Below, in pieces: positions 51,160 through 60,345 of a stretch of DNA of 64,000 bases; position 1 is the stretch's first letter, and each line of letters starts with the position of its first letter. A program made the position numbers and the translations under genes. Source of the stretch: Microbulbifer sp. YPW16 (GTDB taxonomy: Bacteria > Pseudomonadota > Gammaproteobacteria > Pseudomonadales > Cellvibrionaceae); the NCBI RefSeq assembly GCF_021290385.1, contig NZ_CP089928.1, positions 2,464,501 to 2,528,500 of the forward strand, in the 5' to 3' direction. Below the pieces are notes generated by a model, which worked only from the letters and a program-made list of their open reading frames with translations, ran no database searches and was not told the origin of the DNA.

Positions 51160-51843
51160 CTATTTTTCCAGTAACAGCCCACACTCCCGGTGTTCCTCGC
51201 CCTTGGTGGGATCGAAGTAGACATCATTGTCCGGGAGCTCGTTTTCGTACACGTACTCTTCCACGTCCAGTTCGGTCAGGTGGAACATGGGCGCCACCCG
51301 GATGGTGCCGTGGTTACCCTTGGTGAAGATATCCAGGTTCTTGCGATGCGCGTTCTGGTCGTGGCGGATGCCATTCAGCCACACATCCGGCTTCAACTCC
51401 TGCATCGCCCGATTGAACGGCTCGAGCTTGACCGTGCGGGAGAAGAAGTCGTGCTCCGGCGTGTCCAGTGGTGGGATACCGCCGTAGACCGCGTTGTAAT
51501 GCGCCGCGGACATCTTCGGGGAATAGGTGTATAGGTTCAGGTCGAGTTCCTTGATCAGGCGCTCGATATGCCGGTAGGTCTCAGGCGTGTTGTAGCCGTG
51601 GTCGACCCAGATCACGGGAATGTCCGGCTTGGCGCGGGTGACCAGGTGCAGGAACGCGACTGCCAGCGGCCTGAAATTGGTGAAAACCACCGGGTTCTCC
51701 GCGTGCTCCATGGTAAAGCCCATGATCTCGCTGGGCTTGGCTGCCCGGAACTGTTCGTTCATGGCCTGCAGGTCGGCACCATGTTGAAAAGTACGGTGTA
51801 CAGAGAGAGGCTGGGCGATGGCGCTGGTCGTTCTGCTTTCCAC
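51160..51843 (-). CDS. cysH: Phosphoadenylyl-sulfate reductase-like CysH
   Basis: A 227-residue PAPS reductase family protein. The nucleotide-binding part has the family HGYNTPETYRHIERL and, later, GIRHDQNAHRKNL; the C-terminal catalytic Cys is in the ECGLLLEK end. The Cys pairs that hold a [4Fe-4S] cluster in APS reductases are absent, so a thioredoxin-dependent PAPS-type enzyme is expected. It should reduce activated sulfate to sulfite. It stands alone, without other cys genes nearby. Confidence 0.88.
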   Translation of the reverse strand: MESRTTSAIAQPLSVHRTFQHGADLQAMNEQFRAAKPSEIMGFTMEHAENPVVFTNFRPLAVAFLHLVTRAKPDIPVIWVDHGYNTPETYRHIERLIKELDLNLYTYSPKMSAAHYNAVYGGIPPLDTPEHDFFSRTVKLEPFNRAMQELKPDVWLNGIRHDQNAHRKNLDIFTKGNHGTIRVAPMFHLTELDVEEYVYENELPDNDVYFDPTKGEEHRECGLLLEK

Positions 51844-51934
51844 GTCAGGATTTCCCGGTCGGACTTCTGGATTGGAGTCCGCATGCTACTGTGTCCAGGG
51901 TTGACTGAAAAATACTAAAAAAGAGTCAATATAG

Positions 51935-51944
51935 ACTGATCAGT
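51935..51944. promoter_or_regulatory. Palindrome upstream of cysH
   Basis: ACTGATCAGT is a perfect 10-bp palindrome with TATA-type flanks on both sides, in the AT-rich gap 92 bases upstream of the cysH start. Possible operator; the regulator is not identifiable. Confidence 0.3.
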
Positions 51945-51982
51945 TATATAGGACATCGGTGGCCGAGACCCGTCTTGCCTGC

Positions 51983-52432
51983 TCAGGCGCTGCGTCGCTG
52001 CTGCTGCCGACGTTCCATCAGTAGCTCCTGTTGTCCGGCCACCGGGTTGCTATTGCGGTCGACTTCAACAAAGCCGTGCCGTTGCAGGAAAAAGCGACCA
52101 CCCAGGTTTTCCTCCAGGATCCTGGCCCGGCTCACGTGACCTTCCTCCAACAGGTGTTCCAACAGCAGGCTGCCGGCACCGCTGCCCTGCGCGGCGCGGG
52201 CCACAAACAGGCAGCAGAGCTCGCCATCCCGATTTACCGCGATCAGCCCATCGGCCCGCTCCAGGCCCCGCATTGAGAATACATGTACCGCATCGGCACC
52301 CAGTGAATCACGGAAAACCACCAGTCGGGCCTCCCAGAACCGCCGGGGCAGGGACGGGTGTGCCTGGCTGAAGGTATCGATCCAGAGGCGCTCGAGGCGT
52401 TGTCGATCGGCAGGTACCAGAGGTCGAATCAT
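51983..52432 (-). CDS. GNAT family N-acetyltransferase
   Basis: A 149-residue GNAT. The acetyl-CoA loop is LFVARAAQGSGAGSLLLEHLL (core QGSGAG), and the C-terminal part has GRFFLQRHGFVEVDR, the beta-6/beta-7 region. Substrate unknown. The end is basic and Gln-rich. It is divergent from the TonB receptor gene. Confidence 0.85.
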   Translation of the reverse strand: MIRPLVPADRQRLERLWIDTFSQAHPSLPRRFWEARLVVFRDSLGADAVHVFSMRGLERADGLIAVNRDGELCCLFVARAAQGSGAGSLLLEHLLEEGHVSRARILEENLGGRFFLQRHGFVEVDRNSNPVAGQQELLMERRQQQRRSA

Positions 52433-52570
52433 TGATACACCGTAAGTAAGTACTCGCCGACGAATCTTAATCCGGCATCCCCGCGCTTCCTAACAGGCAG
52501 TAGACGGATAAGTACCACGGGGCAATCTCTCACTAATAAGTGTGGCGCACTCGTAAAACTGATAGTAAAA

Positions 52571-52589
52571 TGGAATCATTCTCATTAAC
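52571..52589 (-). promoter_or_regulatory. Fur-box-like operator upstream of the TonB receptor
   Basis: On the minus strand the 19 bases read GTTAATGAGAATGATTCCA, matching 13 of 19 positions of the Fur consensus GATAATGATAATCATTATC, with the AATGAGAAT core intact. It lies 40 bases upstream of the receptor start, so iron repression is likely. Confidence 0.6.
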
Positions 52590-52629
52590 AAATTCAATTC
52601 AATAACGCGTTACCGTCCATGGAGGATGC

Positions 52630-54798
52630 ATGACCCGCTTTGTCCTGTCGCCACTGGCATTGGCCCTGGCTACTTCTCTCTCTGTACCTGCCCTTGCTGA
52701 GGAGGGCGCACCCACTCTGGAAACCCTGTCAGTGATTGGCGACAGCGAGTCGGCCAAGACCCTGCCCGGTTCCGCCCACCTGGTGGACGCAGAAGAACTG
52801 GCGAAGTTTGAGTTTGTGGATATCAACCGCATCGTGCGCGGCGTGCCCGGTGTCTACCTGCGCGAGGAAGACGGCTACGGCCTGCGCCCCAACCTGGGTA
52901 TCCGCGGTTCCGGCAGTGGCCGCTCGGGCAAGATCTCGCTGATGGAAGACGGTGTACTGGCGGCCCCGGCCCCCTACGCGGCGCCTTCCGCCTATTACTT
53001 TCCCACCGCCGGCCGACTCAACGGCATTGAGGTCCTGAAGGGCCCGGGCACCCTCAAGTACGGTCCCTTCACCGTGGGTGGCGCGGTGAATATGCTCAGC
53101 ACCCCGATTCCCGAGGCCACCACCGGCGTCGTGAAAGTTGAAGCCGGTGAGAACGGCGAAAACCGCCTGCATACCTATTACGGAAGCAGCACCGAAACCA
53201 CCGGTTTCCTGGTGGAGACCCACCAGCAATACGCCGATGGCTTCCGCGAAATCGATCGCGCCGGTTCCGCGGATATCCAGAAAGAGGATTACCTGGTGAA
53301 GGGCCGTATCAAGTCCGACGCCAGCGCCGCCTACCAGCAGCAGCTGGATATCAAGCTGCAGTACTCGGAAGAACTGTCGGGCATGAGTTACGTGGGCCTG
53401 ACCGACGCAGATTTTGCCGCGGACCCCAACCGCCGCTACGGCCTCACCGCCCTGGATGAGATGCAGAACCGCCACAGCACGGTACAGCTGAATCACAGCA
53501 TCGCGCTGAACGAGAGCTTCACTGTCCACACGCAGGCTTACTACAACAAGTTCAAGCGCGACTGGTTCAAGGCCGACAACGCCGGTGACCTGATCGACGC
53601 TGCCAACGGTGGTGATACCCTGGCGCAGGCCATCCTGGATGGCGACGCCGATTTCGATGGACTGGAGGTCAAGCACAACAACCGCAAGTATGACTCCCGC
53701 GGGTTGCAAGTAAGTGCTAACTGGCAGCTGACCACAGGCGCCATCGCCCACGACCTGGACTTCGGGGTGCGCCGTCACTGGGACGAGGTGGACCGTTTCC
53801 AGCCCGTGGAGCTCTACAACCAGGTGAATGGCAACCTGTCCTTTGTGGAGAAAGAACTCCCCACAGGCGGTAATAACCGGGTGGAAGAAGCCGACGCGAC
53901 CTCTCTCTTTATTTATGACGACATCGCCCTGGCGGAAGACCTGACCCTCACCGCGGCCCTGCGTTACGAGGACATCAGCACCGAACAGCAGCGCTACGAT
54001 GATGTCGAGCGCAACCTCGAGGGCGGCTATCGCTCCAACGAGGTGGACGAGTGGCTGCCGGGCGTGGGCCTGGTTTACGACGTCAATCAGCAGTGGAGCC
54101 TGCTGGCCGGTGTCCATCGCGGTTTCGCCCCTCCCGGTGCCGGTTCGAAGGACGGCGTGGGTGCCGAGCTGTCTACTAACTACGAGTGGGGCGCGCGTTT
54201 CGATAACGGCAACCTGAACGGTGAGCTGATTGCCTTCTACAGCGATTATGAGAACACCGTGCAGAACTGCTCCGTGGCGGTACCCTGCCCGGATGGCGCC
54301 GACAGCGGTACCTTCAGCCTGGGCGAAGCGGAGATTCAGGGCCTCGAGGCCGCCATTGGCAGTGAGTGGGCACTTGCAAACGGCTGGATTGTCCCGCTGC
54401 GCGCGACCTATACCTACACCGATGCCGAGACTACCGAGGACAGCGACGATGGCGCCATCCTCGCCGGAGACAACCTGGCCTACCTGCCGGAAAATGTCTT
54501 TGCCCTCAGTACCGGTATCGACAGTGGCGCCAACTGGCGGGTGAACCTGACCGCGGCATTCCAGGATGAGATGTGCGTGAACAGCGACTGCAACCGTGGT
54601 GGTACCAATCAATACGATTACACTGGTTCCCTCTGGGTGCTGGACGCGGCGGCACATTACGACTTCAGCCAGGACCTGAGCGGCTACCTGAAAGTCGATA
54701 ACCTGCTGGACGAGCAGGAGATCATCAGCCGCAGCCCGGATGGTGCCCGCGCCAACAAACCGCGCACCGCGATCGTGGGTGTGAAGTACGTGTTCTGA
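52630..54798 (+). CDS. TonB-dependent outer-membrane receptor (iron type)
   Basis: A 722-residue receptor. A signal peptide (MTRFVLSPLALALATSLSVPALA) is followed by a TonB box (ETLSVIG), the plug domain (about residues 45-160, with NLGIRGSGSGRSGKISLMEDG and GPGTLKYGPFTVGGAVN, quoted by the cores LGIRGSGSG and GPGTLKYG) and a 22-strand barrel ending in the aromatic VGVKYVF. The plug resembles FecA-like ferric chelate receptors. The substrate may be a siderophore or citrate complex. GGAGG precedes the start by 4-5 bases; the Fur-type box points to iron regulation. No partner genes adjoin. Confidence 0.92.
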   Translation: MTRFVLSPLALALATSLSVPALAEEGAPTLETLSVIGDSESAKTLPGSAHLVDAEELAKFEFVDINRIVRGVPGVYLREEDGYGLRPNLGIRGSGSGRSGKISLMEDGVLAAPAPYAAPSAYYFPTAGRLNGIEVLKGPGTLKYGPFTVGGAVNMLSTPIPEATTGVVKVEAGENGENRLHTYYGSSTETTGFLVETHQQYADGFREIDRAGSADIQKEDYLVKGRIKSDASAAYQQQLDIKLQYSEELSGMSYVGLTDADFAADPNRRYGLTALDEMQNRHSTVQLNHSIALNESFTVHTQAYYNKFKRDWFKADNAGDLIDAANGGDTLAQAILDGDADFDGLEVKHNNRKYDSRGLQVSANWQLTTGAIAHDLDFGVRRHWDEVDRFQPVELYNQVNGNLSFVEKELPTGGNNRVEEADATSLFIYDDIALAEDLTLTAALRYEDISTEQQRYDDVERNLEGGYRSNEVDEWLPGVGLVYDVNQQWSLLAGVHRGFAPPGAGSKDGVGAELSTNYEWGARFDNGNLNGELIAFYSDYENTVQNCSVAVPCPDGADSGTFSLGEAEIQGLEAAIGSEWALANGWIVPLRATYTYTDAETTEDSDDGAILAGDNLAYLPENVFALSTGIDSGANWRVNLTAAFQDEMCVNSDCNRGGTNQYDYTGSLWVLDAAAHYDFSQDLSGYLKVDNLLDEQEIISRSPDGARANKPRTAIVGVKYVF

Positions 54799-54824
54799 TC
54801 CAAGAGAGCAGGACATGATTCAGG

Positions 54825-54854
54825 AAAGGCCGCGACATTGTCGCGGCCTTTTTT
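54825..54854 (+). terminator. Rho-independent terminator after the TonB receptor
   Basis: AAAGGCCGCGA (54825-54835), loop CATTG, TCGCGGCCTTT (54841-54851), then further T to 54854. It starts 27 bases after the receptor stop and has all the features of an intrinsic terminator. Confidence 0.95.
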
Positions 54855-54969
54855 ATGCCCGGTAAAAATACCCCCGCGTCAGCCGCAATCGGGTTGAACA
54901 ATCCGCTGGCGCTACCAGATCCCTCCAGGGGAACCTACATTGTAAACACCGATCCCGGAGGAAATGCGC

Positions 54970-55314
54970 ATGCGATCCACACTCGCCATTGCCGGCCTGG
55001 CTGTGTTCCTGCTGCAAGTGGCCATTGCCCGCGCCGAACAGCCATCCGCACCCGCTGACGAAGCCGGCCAGCGGGCGATCGCCATCGCGGCCGATCACCT
55101 GGATATCCGTGCTGACCGCCTTGCGGTTCTTTCCGTCGAGGCACGGACCTGGACCGATTCCAGCCTCGGCTGCCCCAAACCCGGGCGCCGCTACCTGCCC
55201 GGTACCTTCGATGGCTTTGTCGTTACGGTGGCCCATGGCAGTGAACGTTATAGGGTTCACCTGGGTGACGATCGCGGGCTGGTCTGTGAGGGTGTGCTGC
55301 GGGAAGGGCCCTGA
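54970..55314 (+). CDS. Small exported protein with conserved SLGCPKPG motif
   Basis: A 114-residue protein with a signal peptide (RSTLAIAGLAVFLLQVAIARA) and a short domain: DSSLGCPKPGRRY, then PGTFDGFVVTVAH and a C-terminal strand pair ending LVCEGVL. The pattern W-x-D-x-x-L-G-C-P-x-P-G with a later Tyr and Cys recurs in many small secreted proteins of unknown function. Two mature Cys could pair. The ATG at 54970 has GGAGGAA 6-7 bases upstream; ATG 54964 is too close to that site. Confidence 0.75.
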   Translation: MRSTLAIAGLAVFLLQVAIARAEQPSAPADEAGQRAIAIAADHLDIRADRLAVLSVEARTWTDSSLGCPKPGRRYLPGTFDGFVVTVAHGSERYRVHLGDDRGLVCEGVLREGP

Positions 55315-55482
55315 TAAATACTCAGATACCTGGTATCGGGTCGGCTACGCAGTATCGAAACGGCCAAAAATATCCATAACCATTTCGATACTTGCAGATA
55401 AAGGCGAGCGGGAAAGGTTTCTGATCGATGTGCCGTGTCCAGCTCGTGGGCAAGGCGCAGCAGAGTGCACGGCCAGGAAATA

Positions 55483-56031
55483 CTATTGCAGCAAGAAATC
55501 GGCAAATTGTGCCAGGTTCTCGAACAGGATGGTTTCCACCAGTCCTTCATCGGGATTGCTCACCAGTTGCTGCAGTGTTTCCTCACCACAGCCGGTGCGC
55601 ACCAGGACCGGTTTGCATCCTTTGCCCACGGCGGCCTGCAGGTCACGTAGCCGGTCCCCGACGAAGTAGCAGTCGTGCAGGCTGGTATCGAACTCCGCCT
55701 CGATCACATCCAGCAGGCCAGTGGCGGGCTTGCGACAGCGGCAGCTGTCGGCATCGTCATGGGGGCAGTAAAAGATAGCCGCCACCTCGCCGCCGGCATC
55801 CTCCACCAGTGCGCGCATTTTGGCGTGCATGGCCTCCAGGTCATCCAGGTCAAACCAGCCGCGGGCCAGGCCGGGCTGGTTGGTGGCGATGGCGAGCTGG
55901 TAACCGGCCCGGGAGAGTTCGGCCATTGCTTCGATGCTGCCGGGCAGGGGTGTCCAGTCGTGGGCACTGCGGCAGCCACCTTCCACTTCCCGGTTAATCA
56001 CCCCGTCCCGGTCGAGTACGATGATGGTCAT
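55483..56031 (-). CDS. gmhB: D-glycero-beta-D-manno-heptose-1,7-bisphosphate 7-phosphatase
   Basis: A 182-residue HAD phosphatase. The nucleophile and acid Asp are D7 and D9 in LDRDGVIN; TNQPGLARG gives the second HAD motif; the zinc-binding loop CPHDDADSCRCRKP is typical of GmhB; GDRLRDLQAA gives the last motif. It dephosphorylates heptose bisphosphate in ADP-heptose synthesis for lipopolysaccharide. Its place downstream of glyS matches Pseudomonas. Confidence 0.95.
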   Translation of the reverse strand: MTIIVLDRDGVINREVEGGCRSAHDWTPLPGSIEAMAELSRAGYQLAIATNQPGLARGWFDLDDLEAMHAKMRALVEDAGGEVAAIFYCPHDDADSCRCRKPATGLLDVIEAEFDTSLHDCYFVGDRLRDLQAAVGKGCKPVLVRTGCGEETLQQLVSNPDEGLVETILFENLAQFADFLLQ

Positions 56032-56114
56032 AGTCCAGATCCGGTTGCGCCACCGGGGGCGCCTGCCTACTGGCGGGCGCCCCTGGTTTGCGGGCCAGAG
56101 TTATTTGGCCTGGG

Positions 56115-58196
56115 TTATTTGGCCGGTGCCAGCAGGGAAATATCGGCAACTTCCAGGAACAGCGCGCGCAACTGCGCCAGCAGTGCCAGTCGGTTGTCCC
56201 GCAGCTGCTCGTCTTCCGCCATTACCATGACGTTGTCGAAGAAGCTGTCGACCGTTTCCCGCAGGCCGGACAGTCCGGCCAGGCCATCGGTAAACATGGC
56301 TGCAGCGTACAGCGGTTGCACCTGTTCCTGGGCGTCCCGGACCGCTGCGTAGAGGGCTTTTTCCGCATCTTCCTGCAGCAGCTCCTCGTTCACGGAGGCG
56401 GGCACCGGGCCATCCAGCTTGGCGAGTATATTGGATACCCGCTTGTTGGCCGCGGCGAGAGCAGCGGCTTCCGGCAACTGGCTGAAGGTGTGCACCGCGT
56501 GCACCCGGTTGTCGATATCGAGCGGACGGGACAGTTTGCGCGCGGCTACCGCCATAAAGACCTCGGCGGGAATCCCCTGGTCCTCATAGCGGGCGCGGAA
56601 GCGCTCGAGCATATAGGCGAGGGCCTGTTCCACCACCGTGTTGTATTCGCCCAGGGCAGTGCGCGGATAATTGTCGCGGGCCAGCTCCAGCAGGGTACGC
56701 AGGTCCAGGTCCAGTTTCTTCTCCACCAGCAGGCGAATCACCCCGAGGCTGGCACGGCGCAGGGCGAAGGGATCGCGGGAACCACTGGGCGGTTGGCCAA
56801 TGCCGAAAATACCCACCAGGGTATCCAGGCGGTCTGCCAGGGCCAGCACAGTCCCGGTTTCACTCTTGGGCAGCTCGTCGCCGGCGAACTTGGGCATGTA
56901 CTGTTCATACATGGACTTGGCCACGTCCAGTGGCTCGCCATCGTTCTCGGCATAGTAGTAGCCCGCCACACCCTGCAGGTCGGCAAACTCGAATACCATC
57001 TCGGTGACCAGGTCCGACTTGCACAACTTGGCGGCGCGCTCGGCCTGGCTCTCGTCGGCGCCGATGGCGGCGGCGATTTTCGGCGCGAGTACGGCAAGTC
57101 GCTCGGTCTTGTCATAGATGGTGCCCAGCTTCTGCTGGAAGATCACCTGCTTGAGTTTTTCGCGGCGGGCCTCGAGGCTGGTCTTCTTGTCGGTATCGAA
57201 GAAGAAGGCGGCATCGGACAGGCGCGGGCGGATCACCCGCTCGTTACCCTCGATGACCTGCTTCGGGTCCTGGCTCTCGATATTGGCCACGGTGACGAAG
57301 AACGGCAGCAACTGGCCATCACCGTCCACCACGTGGAAGTATTTCTGGTGTTCCTTCATGGAGGAAATCAGGGCTTCCGCCGGGACGTCCAGGAAGCGTT
57401 CCTCGAAGCGGCCAGTGAGCGCCACCGGCCATTCCACCAGCGCGGTGACTTCATCCAGCAGGTCGTCGTCGATCACCGCCTCACCGTTGACGTTATGGGC
57501 CTCGGCGGTGACCTGGTCGCGGATCATCTCGCGGCGCTCGGCGAAATCCACCACTACGTGCCCGGGGTCGCGCAACTGCTGGACATAATCCTGCGGGGAG
57601 TGCACTTCCAGCTCGCGATCGCAGTGGAAACGGTGGCCTCGGCTGGTATTGCCGGCCCTGAGGCCGAGCACTTCGCCTTCAACCACGGCGTTGCCGAACA
57701 GCATCAGCAGCCAGTGAACCGGGCGCACAAACTCCTCGCGGCGGGCACCCCAGCGCATCCGCTTGGGAATCGGCAGCTGGGCCAGCGATTTCTCGACGAT
57801 GCCGGGCAGCAGGCTCACGGTGTCGGCCCCTTTCTGTTCGCTGACAAAGGCCAGGCGCTCGCCCTTGTCGGTGTCCTTGCGGGACAGCTGGTCCACGGTG
57901 ACGCCATTGCTGCGGGCGAAGCCCTCGGCGGCCTTGCTGGGCTTGCCATCCTTGTCGAAGGCGGCTTTCACTGCCGGGCCCAGCTTCTCGATCTGCTTGT
58001 CCCGCTGGCGCCCGGCCAGGCCGGTGACGGACACGGCCAGCCGGCGCGGTGCGGCGTAGGCCTTCACTTCGCCGAACTCCAATTCGGCACCCTCAAGGCC
58101 CTGTTTAATCCCTGCGGCAAAAGCCTCCATCAGGGTGTGCAGTGCGGTCGGCGGCAGTTCCTCGGTGCCCAGCTCTACCAGAAAATCCTGCGCCAT
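56115..58196 (-). CDS. glyS: Glycyl-tRNA synthetase beta subunit
   Basis: A 693-residue beta subunit. It starts AQDFLVELGTEELPP and has the family blocks VEWPVALTGRFEERFLDVP and KYFHVVDGDGQLLPFFVTVAN (cores EERFLDVP and LLPFFVTV); the C-terminal anticodon-binding domain follows. It binds tRNA-Gly and works with the alpha subunit in an alpha2beta2 enzyme. Its start codon overlaps the glyQ stop by one base. Confidence 0.98.
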   Translation of the reverse strand: MAQDFLVELGTEELPPTALHTLMEAFAAGIKQGLEGAELEFGEVKAYAAPRRLAVSVTGLAGRQRDKQIEKLGPAVKAAFDKDGKPSKAAEGFARSNGVTVDQLSRKDTDKGERLAFVSEQKGADTVSLLPGIVEKSLAQLPIPKRMRWGARREEFVRPVHWLLMLFGNAVVEGEVLGLRAGNTSRGHRFHCDRELEVHSPQDYVQQLRDPGHVVVDFAERREMIRDQVTAEAHNVNGEAVIDDDLLDEVTALVEWPVALTGRFEERFLDVPAEALISSMKEHQKYFHVVDGDGQLLPFFVTVANIESQDPKQVIEGNERVIRPRLSDAAFFFDTDKKTSLEARREKLKQVIFQQKLGTIYDKTERLAVLAPKIAAAIGADESQAERAAKLCKSDLVTEMVFEFADLQGVAGYYYAENDGEPLDVAKSMYEQYMPKFAGDELPKSETGTVLALADRLDTLVGIFGIGQPPSGSRDPFALRRASLGVIRLLVEKKLDLDLRTLLELARDNYPRTALGEYNTVVEQALAYMLERFRARYEDQGIPAEVFMAVAARKLSRPLDIDNRVHAVHTFSQLPEAAALAAANKRVSNILAKLDGPVPASVNEELLQEDAEKALYAAVRDAQEQVQPLYAAAMFTDGLAGLSGLRETVDSFFDNVMVMAEDEQLRDNRLALLAQLRALFLEVADISLLAPAK

Positions 58197-59164
58197 TACT
58201 GCTTCTCCTCTTGTTCGGACTGCTGTTCCGGCTGCTCCGCCAGAATCTCTTTGCGAATGGCTTCCGCGGCCAGCGGAAAGCCCAGTGCGCGGCGCGCATC
58301 GTAATACGCCTGCGCCACGGCGCGGGCCAGGGTGCGCACGCGCAGGATGTAGCGCTGGCGCTCGGTTACCGAGATGGCGTGACGCGCATCCAGCAGGTTG
58401 AAGGCGTGGGATGCCTTCATCACCTGTTCATAGGCAGGCAGCGGCAGGCCCAGCTCGATCATGCGTTGGCTCTCGCGCTCGCAGTGATCGAAGGTGTTGA
58501 ACAGGAACTCCACATCCGCGTGCTCGAAGTTGTAGTGGGACATCTCCACTTCGTTCTGGTGGAACACATCGCCATAGGTCACCGGGCTGCCGTCCGGGTT
58601 GCGGGTCCACACCAGGTCGTAGATGGACTCGACGTTCTGCAGGTACATGGCGATGCGCTCGAGGCCATAGGTGATCTCGCCAGTTACCGGGTAGCACTCC
58701 AGGCCGCCCACCTGCTGGAAATAGGTGAACTGGGTCACTTCCATACCGTTCAGCCACACCTCCCAGCCCAGGCCCCAGGCACCCAGGGTGGGGGATTCCC
58801 AGTTATCCTCGACAAAGCGGATATCGTGGATGGCCGGGTCCACACCCATGGCGCGCAGGCTGTCCAGGTACAGCTCCTGGATATTGTCCGGGGACGGCTT
58901 CATCACCACCTGGTACTGGTAGTAGTGTTGCAGGCGGTTGGGGTTGTCCCCATAGCGACCGTCGGTGGGGCGGCGGCAGGGCTGCACGTAGGCGGCATTC
59001 CAGGTTTCAGGGCCGATAGCGCGCAGGAAAGTGGCCGGGTGGAAGGTGCCCGCACCCACTTCCATATCCAGAGGCTGTAGAATGACGCACCCCTGGCGCG
59101 CCCAGTAATCCTGCAGGGCAAAGATCAGCCCCTGGAAAGTGCTTAGGTCGTATTGCTTGGACAC
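58196..59164 (-). CDS. glyQ: Glycyl-tRNA synthetase alpha subunit
   Basis: A 322-residue class II synthetase alpha subunit. It begins [20 protein letters not shown] and has the class II motifs around [16 protein letters not shown] and [20 protein letters not shown] (cores AYVQPCRRP and [16 protein letters not shown]). The GTG at 59164 with CGGAGA 6 bases upstream fits the family start; the frame extends upstream to 59239 without likeness. First gene of the glyQ-glyS-gmhB string. Confidence 0.97.
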   Translation of the reverse strand: MSKQYDLSTFQGLIFALQDYWARQGCVILQPLDMEVGAGTFHPATFLRAIGPETWNAAYVQPCRRPTDGRYGDNPNRLQHYYQYQVVMKPSPDNIQELYLDSLRAMGVDPAIHDIRFVEDNWESPTLGAWGLGWEVWLNGMEVTQFTYFQQVGGLECYPVTGEITYGLERIAMYLQNVESIYDLVWTRNPDGSPVTYGDVFHQNEVEMSHYNFEHADVEFLFNTFDHCERESQRMIELGLPLPAYEQVMKASHAFNLLDARHAISVTERQRYILRVRTLARAVAQAYYDARRALGFPLAAEAIRKEILAEQPEQQSEQEEKQ

Positions 59165-59248
59165 CGCTATCTCCGGATATGTGTTATGTGCGGCCCGCGT
59201 GGCGGCCCCGCACTGGGGCCCGGCCGCGAGCGCGGGCAAAGGGTCGCA

Positions 59249-59277
59249 ATTATAGCGGTAGCGGGGAGCGCACTAAA
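59249..59277 (-). promoter_or_regulatory. Likely glyQ promoter
   Basis: On the minus strand TTTAGT (59272-59277) is followed after 17 bases by a perfect TATAAT (59249-59254), 85 bases upstream of the glyQ start. A perfect palindrome CCGCGGGCCCGCGG lies further up at 59339-59352. Confidence 0.5.
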
Positions 59278-59389
59278 CCCGTGGGGCAGGGTGCGCGGCC
59301 CCGGCACCGCAATCAATCACCATAATGGAGGGACAGGGCCGCGGGCCCGCGGTTCCATGTTCGTGTAACTGGCAGAGGAAGTTGTTGTC

Positions 59390-60274
59390 TTGGATATCAA
59401 GGGCCGGTTGGCGCTATTCACCCTGAAGCTGGTTGGCCGTCTGCCGTTGCGCTGGTCGCGCCGGCTCGGCCGTGTGGTGGGCTGGCTCGCGGTTTTGACC
59501 CGCGGCGAGACACTGCGCCTGACCCGTATCAACCTGGAGCGCTGTTACCCGGCCATGGACGCCCGTGAGCGCGAGCGGCTGGCGCGGCAGAGCGTGGTAC
59601 ACACCGCCATGACCGGTTTCGAGGTGGCCACGGTCTGGCAGCAGCCCTGGAGCCGCAGCGAGGACCAGATTATCCGGGTGCGCAACCAGCAGCTCCTTAC
59701 CGACGAGGTGGATGAGGAACGCGGCGTACTGGTGCTGATCCCGCATATCGGCAACTGGGAGATCTTCGGCATGTACCTGGCAACCCTGGGGCCGGCCACC
59801 GCCCTGTATGCCCCGCCCAAGCTGGCTGCCCTGGACCCGGTGATTCGCGGCGCCCGCGAGGCCACCGGTGCGAGGCTGATGCCGACGGATATCCGCGGCG
59901 TGCGGGCGCTGCTCAAGGCCTTGAAGGCCGGTGAAATTGTGATGGTGCTGCCGGACCAGGAGCCCGACAGTGGCGGCGACTTCGCCCCCTTCTTTGGACG
60001 CCCGGCCCTCACCATGACCCTGGCCCACAACCTGCTGCAGCGCACCGGTTGCCGCTGTGTGTTCGGTTTCGGCAAGCGGGTGGATGACGGCTTTGAGCTG
60101 GTATTGCTGCCCGCAGAGCAGGCCATTTACAGCGACGAACAGAAGGTCTCACTGGCGGCAATGAATCGTGGTGTGGAGGCCTGTATTGGCGAGGCACCCG
60201 AGCAGTACCAGTGGGAGTACAAGCGCTTTCGCCGCCAGCCCGAGGGAAAGAGCGCCATCTATCGCAAGCCCTGA
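59390..60274 (+). CDS. LpxL/HtrB-type lysophospholipid/lipid A acyltransferase
   Basis: A 294-residue inner-membrane acyltransferase of the LpxL/HtrB family. The catalytic HxxxxD-type motif is visible as PHIGNWEIFG at about residue 122, and VLPDQEPDSGGDFAPFFG carries the family DxEP-like block. It should add a fatty acyl chain to lipid A or a related lipid. The TTG start has AGAGGA about 9 bases upstream. A related acyltransferase stands near glyQ in Pseudomonas, so the synteny is conserved. Confidence 0.88.
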   Translation: MDIKGRLALFTLKLVGRLPLRWSRRLGRVVGWLAVLTRGETLRLTRINLERCYPAMDARERERLARQSVVHTAMTGFEVATVWQQPWSRSEDQIIRVRNQQLLTDEVDEERGVLVLIPHIGNWEIFGMYLATLGPATALYAPPKLAALDPVIRGAREATGARLMPTDIRGVRALLKALKAGEIVMVLPDQEPDSGGDFAPFFGRPALTMTLAHNLLQRTGCRCVFGFGKRVDDGFELVLLPAEQAIYSDEQKVSLAAMNRGVEACIGEAPEQYQWEYKRFRRQPEGKSAIYRKP

Positions 60275-60345
60275 GGCCCACTGCGCCCGACTGGCTGCAT
60301 AACCCGCTATGCTGGTGCTCTCGACTGACAAGAGTGCCGCCAGCC

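Noticed and set aside
52729-54816. A minus-strand open frame of about 695 codons opposite the TonB receptor
   Set aside because: Antisense to a gene with signal peptide, plug and barrel motifs; its translation is Val/His/Gln-rich and unlike any protein.
56088-58304. A plus-strand open frame of about 738 codons opposite glyS
   Set aside because: Antisense shadow of a certain gene caused by codon bias.
59339-59352. CCGCGGGCCCGCGG palindrome upstream of the acyltransferase
   Set aside because: In DNA this GC-rich such a palindrome is not unusual, and nothing links it to a function.
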